The translations under genes and the position numbers were made by a program. The notes under the pieces were generated by a model, which saw only the letters and a list, made by a program, of their open reading frames with translations, searched no databases and was not told where the DNA came from. Positions 6,676 through 10,081 of a stretch of DNA of 10,081 bases are shown in pieces. Positions within the stretch are counted from its first letter, which is position 1. The number at the start of each line of letters is the position of its first letter. Origin of the DNA: Gammaproteobacteria bacterium (GTDB lineage Bacteria; Pseudomonadota; Gammaproteobacteria; Natronospirales; REEB76); contig DAHVFI010000370.1 in assembly GCA_027317045.1 (NCBI GenBank), forward strand, positions 1-10,081. Direction: 5' to 3'.

Positions 6676-7455
6676 TTAATCCACATTCTGATAATAATAG
6701 TTGTATCGGTACGCATAAGCCGCATGCGCATCAACCGGTCCAACGACCATGAGCCGTTTTCTGGCAAATGGACCGATGGCCACGTTTAGCTGACGACTGC
6801 CGCAGGCCGGCTTGGTATTAACGCAGCCGGTCAAATTGAAGCTGCTGATTTCTACCGTCCAACTGCTATTGTTCTGGATGTAAATAGCCTGACCGATGCC
6901 GCCGCTCATATTTTCCACCCAAGTGGATAGTATGTCCGTAGCCGGTGTTGCATCCACGCCGGCGGGCGGCAGGGGGGCTGAAGCCATCGGATACCTGCCC
7001 GCCAATACCGGGTATTGCTGGTGCAGCATATCGGCGAAGGTCGTCGGAATGAACTGCTGGTCGGTAGTCGCCCCATTTGAATTGGGGCTTGGAACCAAAT
7101 CACCTGCATAGGTGATATGGCCGGCGATGGCCGTAAAACAACCTAGATCCTGTGTCGCATCGAATATCACCTGCCAGTAACGAAAATGTTTCAGGCAATA
7201 ACGGCCAGCCTTGACCGGGACCAGATAGAGTGAGGGCCCGCCGCGGGTATCCGGAACCTCAAAATTGGTGCCGCCTGCAGCCTTTGCCATGAATGTTATC
7301 TGGGTAATACGATTCGGCGCATCCAACACGATGGCAGCGATGCCCTGGTCGGGCTGAAGTTGCACCGGCTTATCCGTCAACTCGCCGGTTGCAGCACAAC
7401 CGGCCATGAGCAAGGCGCCAAACACAGTCAATCCAAGCCCGGTATTGATGTTCAT
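6676..7455 (-). CDS. Hypothetical lipoprotein with two Cys pairs and a Tyr-rich C-terminus
   Basis: I do not recognise the family. The chosen start ATG 7455 gives 259 residues, with GGGGA (7461-7465) 5 bases upstream; the longer frame from 7497 would place 14 unlikely residues before the signal. Residues 1-20 are a lipoprotein signal ending in the lipobox LMAGC, with lipid Cys20. Ala at the next position predicts outer-membrane sorting. Two modules can be seen: about 38-120, with GRYCLKHF, DLGCFTAIAGHITYAGDL and Cys87/Cys106, and about 180-245, with QAIYIQNNSSWTVEISSF and Cys211/Cys218. A Pro/Ala-rich linker (about 156-172) joins them. The tail AYAYRYNYYYQ is unusually Tyr-rich. The Cys pairs may form disulfides in the periplasm. 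It is transcribed in the same direction as DoxX and divergently from the desaturase. Confidence 0.82.
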   Translation of the reverse strand: MNINTGLGLTVFGALLMAGCAATGELTDKPVQLQPDQGIAAIVLDAPNRITQITFMAKAAGGTNFEVPDTRGGPSLYLVPVKAGRYCLKHFRYWQVIFDATQDLGCFTAIAGHITYAGDLVPSPNSNGATTDQQFIPTTFADMLHQQYPVLAGRYPMASAPLPPAGVDATPATDILSTWVENMSGGIGQAIYIQNNSSWTVEISSFNLTGCVNTKPACGSRQLNVAIGPFARKRLMVVGPVDAHAAYAYRYNYYYQNVD

Positions 7456-7748
7456 GTCTATCCCCGGCCAATTGCACTGCTCAACTATACCCCGCACATA
7501 ATCGGCAACACAGTGTTCCCTTGAAGAGTCACTTCTTGAGTGCCTTGAGCCATGATTTGGAGATCGCCCCGTTTTCCGGGTTCGGCCTCAGCGTTCCTAA
7601 AGCTCATCGGTATCGCTTGGCTGCGCACGCCGTACTGACATGCAACCCGCGGGCAGGCGCCCACTGGCGCGTGAAATATGCCGGATTTGATTGCCGTGTC
7701 CCGGACGCCGGAATTTCTGCTAGGCTTGCGCCGGGGGATATTCGGGAC
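7456..7748. other. Divergent intergenic region between lipoprotein and desaturase genes
   Basis: 293 bases that should hold both promoters. A minus-strand TATAGT (7484-7489) could be the -10 of the lipoprotein gene, about 22 bases of leader from ATG 7455, but its -35 is poor. No convincing plus-strand promoter is seen. A small GCGCC-CACT-GGCGC hairpin lies at 7657-7670. The desaturase frame is open upstream to ATG 7521, but this part lacks family features and is treated as non-coding. Confidence 0.55.
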
Positions 7749-8891
7749 ATGAGCATGCAGCAGACTTGGGTACCCAGGGGAGAAACACCGACCTCCCGCG
7801 TGGCGTGTGACTTTGGGCCGCGGCTCAAGTTCGGCCACGACGCCGGTTTCCAGCGGGAACTGCGGCGCCGGGTCGAGGATTTCATCCGGCGTACCGGCCT
7901 GTGCCAACGGGACTGTCCGCGCATGTACGTCAAAACCGCTGTGATTCTCGCGGCCTTCATGCTCTCCTACGCGCTACTGGTATTTGTCGCCCGTACCTGG
8001 TGGCAGGCGCTGCCGCTGGCCGTCATCCTCGCGTTCGCCACCGCCGAGATTGGTTTCAATATCCAGCACGATGGCGGCCACAAAGCCTATTCCAACCGCG
8101 CCTGGGTGAACAAGCTCATGGCCATGAGCCTGGACATGGTGGGCGGCAGTTCCTACGTGTGGCGTTGGAAGCACGTGGTGTTCCATCACACCTACGTGAA
8201 TGTCAAAGGTCACGATACCGATATTGATCTCGGCATCTTCGGGCGGCTGAGCCCGCAGCAGCGGCGCCGCGCTTTCCACCGCTGGCAGCACTTCTATCTG
8301 TGGCCGTTGTACGGTGTGATGGTCATCAAGTGGCACCTTTACGATGACTTCCACGACGTCATCACCGGCCGCATGGGTGAAAACCGCTTCCCGCGGCCGC
8401 GCGGCTGGGAGCTGGTGCTGTTCATCGGCGGCAAACTGACGTTCCTGGTGCTGGCATTCGGCATCCCGTTGCTGTTCCACCCGCTGTGGTCCGTGGTTCT
8501 GTTCTACGCCTTAATCGCTGGAATAGTGGGCGTGTTCTTGAGCGTGGTATTCCAGTTAGCGCATGCCGTCGAGCGGGCGGATTTCCCCTGCGAAGATAAA
8601 ATCACCGGACGCATCGAGAACCCCTGGGCCGTGCATCAGGTGCAGAGCAGCGTGGACTTCGCCCGCGATAGCCGCCTAGTGTCATGGCTGGTGGGCGGCC
8701 TGAACTTCCAGATCGAGCACCACCTGTTTCCCACCCTCAGCCACGTAAACTATCCGGCCATCTCCGGCATCGTCGAGGGTACTTGCCGGGAATTCGGCGT
8801 ACATTATGCAGCGCAACCCAGCTTCCGCGCCGCAGTGGCCTCGCACTTCCGCTGGCTGCGGCGTTTGGCGCACTCGGACAGCATTGCATGA
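7749..8891 (+). CDS. Membrane fatty acid desaturase (acyl-CoA/acyl-lipid desaturase family)
   Basis: 380 residues from ATG 7749. The three histidine boxes that hold the di-iron centre are intact: HDGGH (residues 107-111), HVVFHH (142-147) and QIEHH (321-325). The QIEHH form is typical of the COG3239 group of acyl-CoA or acyl-lipid desaturases. Hydrophobic segments lie about 57-100 and, later, around residues 224-272, with the His boxes facing the cytoplasm. There is no fused cytochrome b5, and no electron donor gene is in the window. The enzyme should insert a double bond in an acyl chain of membrane lipid; the position cannot be told. Start choice is uncertain: ATG 7749 (GGGGGA 10 bases upstream) and ATG 7755 (CGGGA 7 bases upstream) are both possible. 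The frame extends to 7521, but 456 residues would be long for the family. The HD gene follows after 70 bp. Confidence 0.93.
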   Translation: MSMQQTWVPRGETPTSRVACDFGPRLKFGHDAGFQRELRRRVEDFIRRTGLCQRDCPRMYVKTAVILAAFMLSYALLVFVARTWWQALPLAVILAFATAEIGFNIQHDGGHKAYSNRAWVNKLMAMSLDMVGGSSYVWRWKHVVFHHTYVNVKGHDTDIDLGIFGRLSPQQRRRAFHRWQHFYLWPLYGVMVIKWHLYDDFHDVITGRMGENRFPRPRGWELVLFIGGKLTFLVLAFGIPLLFHPLWSVVLFYALIAGIVGVFLSVVFQLAHAVERADFPCEDKITGRIENPWAVHQVQSSVDFARDSRLVSWLVGGLNFQIEHHLFPTLSHVNYPAISGIVEGTCREFGVHYAAQPSFRAAVASHFRWLRRLAHSDSIA

Positions 8892-8894
8892 CAG

Positions 8895-8935
8895 GCGGCT
8901 TGAGCCGCGCTGTTCTCAAAAATACGTTTTGAGAA
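8895..8935 (+). repeat. Two hairpins between the desaturase and HD genes
   Basis: GCGGCT-TG-AGCCGC (8895-8908) and the perfect 9-bp TTCTCAAAA-ATACG-TTTTGAGAA (8913-8935) lie directly after the desaturase stop. No T-run follows the second stem, so a full terminator is doubtful; attenuation or mRNA stabilisation between the two genes is possible. Confidence 0.5.
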
Positions 8936-8961
8936 ACGCTTAGCCTGATGGAATCACCATT

Positions 8962-9702
8962 ATGAATAGTCACCCTGCATACATTTGGTTTGCGCGTGGC
9001 GGACTACGGCGGCAAGTGCTGGCCACTGCCATGCTTTTGCTGCTGGCCTTGGCCCCACCGGTGCTGGCTGCCAACGCAGTGAGTGTGACAGCGGCCGGCA
9101 TCCCGCTGGATGCCCCGTGGAAGGTCAAGCTCTACGAACTCGCACACACAACATTCCTGCATCCAGCCTGGGGCTGGCAGCATTCCGAACGCGATTACCT
9201 GGTGGCGCTGCAGCTGGCCAAGGATGATGGGCTGCACGTGGACAAGGATGCGCTGTTCGCGGCGGCCTTCCTGCACGACATGGCGGCGTTTCGTCCCTGC
9301 GCCGACAAGAAAATGGAGCACGGCGACTGCGCGGCGCTGCAGAGCCCGGCGATCCTGAAGAGCGTGGACTTTCCGATGCAAAAGATCGCCAGCGTGCAGG
9401 CGGCGGAGCGTGGACACATGTACTACAGCAACCCCGGCACCGACCCCACCGCCATCGTGCTGCACGATGCCGATTCGCTGGATTTTCTGGGCGACATCGG
9501 CGCGGCGCGCCTACTCGCGCTCACCGGCGCCAAGGCGCCGAGCTTCGCGCCGGCGGTCAAGACGCTGCGCAAGTTTCTGAAAGTTATCCCGCCACGGCTC
9601 ATCACCAAGAGTGCGCAACGCATCGGCAAAAAGCGTGCGACGGAACTCAAGGCCTTCCTCGATGCGCTGCAGACCGAGACCTTCGATGGGAAAGCGATGT
9701 AG
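8962..9702 (+). CDS. Exported HD-domain protein (putative phosphohydrolase)
   Basis: 246 residues. ATG 8962 has a weak ribosome site (GATGGA, 8947-8952). The N-terminus has basic residues, then a hydrophobic stretch ending VLA-A (cleavage predicted near residue 36), so a periplasmic location is expected. An HD fold is shown by His74 in WQHSERDY, the His105-Asp106 pair in AAFLHDM, His120 in EHGD, and Asp169/Asp171 in VLHDADSLDFLG. The order H...HD...D is that of HD-superfamily metal-dependent phosphohydrolases, many of which act on nucleotides or phosphorylated compounds. Most HD hydrolases are cytoplasmic, so the signal peptide is notable. The substrate cannot be inferred. The gene follows the desaturase by 70 bp on the same strand and may be co-transcribed with it. 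Confidence 0.88.
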   Translation: MNSHPAYIWFARGGLRRQVLATAMLLLLALAPPVLAANAVSVTAAGIPLDAPWKVKLYELAHTTFLHPAWGWQHSERDYLVALQLAKDDGLHVDKDALFAAAFLHDMAAFRPCADKKMEHGDCAALQSPAILKSVDFPMQKIASVQAAERGHMYYSNPGTDPTAIVLHDADSLDFLGDIGAARLLALTGAKAPSFAPAVKTLRKFLKVIPPRLITKSAQRIGKKRATELKAFLDALQTETFDGKAM

Positions 9703-9773
9703 TGAATGACTGCTCACGACCCATAACGGCCATCCGTGTTTCCGCTTTCTATTTTTATTATTTGCTAAACGGT

Positions 9774-9815
9774 TCAGTGTTACTGATTATCCGATCAGGA
9801 TAAATATACCTATCC
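9774..9815. repeat. Cluster of interleaved short palindromes downstream of the HD gene
   Basis: Four overlapping dyads occur in 42 bases: TCAGT-GTT-ACTGA (9774-9786), CTGAT..ATCAG (9783-9798), TTATCC-GATCA-GGATAA (9787-9803) and GGATA..TATCC (9798-9815). They share arms, so alternative hairpins exclude each other. Termination of the HD transcript or protein binding are possible; no T-tract follows. Confidence 0.45.
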
Positions 9816-9892
9816 ACAGTGTAAAAGCCTCGAGTATTCCTCCAATAATTACGACAATATTGAAGTTCAGAACCGAATAATATTCTTGCAAT

Positions 9893-9911
9893 GCTGATAG
9901 AAACAATCAGC
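9893..9911. repeat. Small palindrome GCTGAT-N7-ATCAGC
   Basis: A perfect 6-bp dyad with a 7-base centre (AGAAACA), in AT-rich DNA. The symmetry and spacing resemble a dimeric regulator site, but no regulator can be named. Confidence 0.35.
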
Positions 9912-10081
9912 CTGTTATAGAGCAGCAATTACTGTTAAGATTAAGGAAGGCCTGATTAATTGCGTGATTTTAGGTTGAGTGTGAATAACAACAACATAGA
10001 TGTGCCCCAGGTTGGTATCCGCACAGTGAGAGCTGGCGGATTGACGTGTTTAGAATTTCATTCTGCCTGACATCATATTTG

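Larger units (their letters stand above)
9703..10081. other. AT-rich non-coding region to the right edge
   Basis: 379 bases, visibly richer in A and T than the genes. Apart from the palindrome clusters at 9774-9815 and 9893-9911, and a short GAATA-A-TATTC palindrome near 9874-9884, I see nothing I can support. A 36-codon TTG-initiated frame at 9960-10070 has AAGGAAGG upstream but no recognisable product. It may hold the promoter of a gene beyond the edge. Confidence 0.6.

Noticed and set aside
7485..7907. A 140-codon minus-strand frame in the divergent region
   Set aside because: It overlaps the desaturase 5' end, and no family, signal or ribosome site supports it.
9960..10070. A 36-codon TTG-initiated frame after an AAGGAAGG sequence
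   Set aside because: It uses a rare start codon, is short, and its product has no recognisable feature; chance is likely.
1..10081. Defence islands, prophage, insertion sequences, CRISPR, tRNA or rRNA genes
   Set aside because: None of the recognised proteins belongs to such systems, no transposase or integrase motif was seen, and no regularly spaced repeat or tRNA-like cloverleaf stood out by eye.

Overview
The window looks like an ordinary stretch of chromosome from a GC-rich Gram-negative proteobacterium, most likely a gammaproteobacterium. The basis is a lipoprotein signal with a classical lipobox, periplasmic signal peptides, a BON/DUF1328 pair like the osmY-ytjA neighbourhood of enterobacteria, and protein style. 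No species can be named. There are no rRNA, tRNA, CRISPR, transposase or phage genes, and I see no defence system.

Left part (1-4872, + strand). The 3' three-quarters of an S9 (DPP IV-like) serine peptidase gene enters from the left edge and ends at a strong intrinsic terminator (1869-1897). Directly behind that terminator lies a large acetyl-CoA hydrolase/CoA-transferase gene of 721 codons, then a pirin-family cupin gene (4165-4872).

Middle part (4873-7455, - strand). A convergent junction of about 270 bp carries two sizeable inverted repeats. It is followed by a BON-domain periplasmic protein and a 58-residue DUF1328 membrane protein (5599-5775). This small gene is easily missed because a slightly longer frame overlaps it. 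Both are likely envelope-stress genes and probably one transcript. After an AT-rich spacer with a palindrome and a -10-like element come a DoxX-family membrane protein, with a very good terminator, and an unrecognised outer-membrane-type lipoprotein.

Right part (7456-10081, + strand). A divergent intergenic region leads into a membrane fatty acid desaturase with all three His boxes. An exported HD-domain protein follows. The window ends in 379 bp of AT-rich non-coding DNA with a cluster of interleaved palindromes.

Several genes (BON, DUF1328, DoxX, lipoprotein, desaturase) fit a loose theme of envelope maintenance and stress, but they are not one operon and no common pathway is shown. The most useful leads are the DUF1328/BON pair and its upstream palindrome, the enlarged CoA-transferase, the pairing of desaturase and exported HD protein, and the unexplained inverted repeats. 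None is convincing evidence of a new system.
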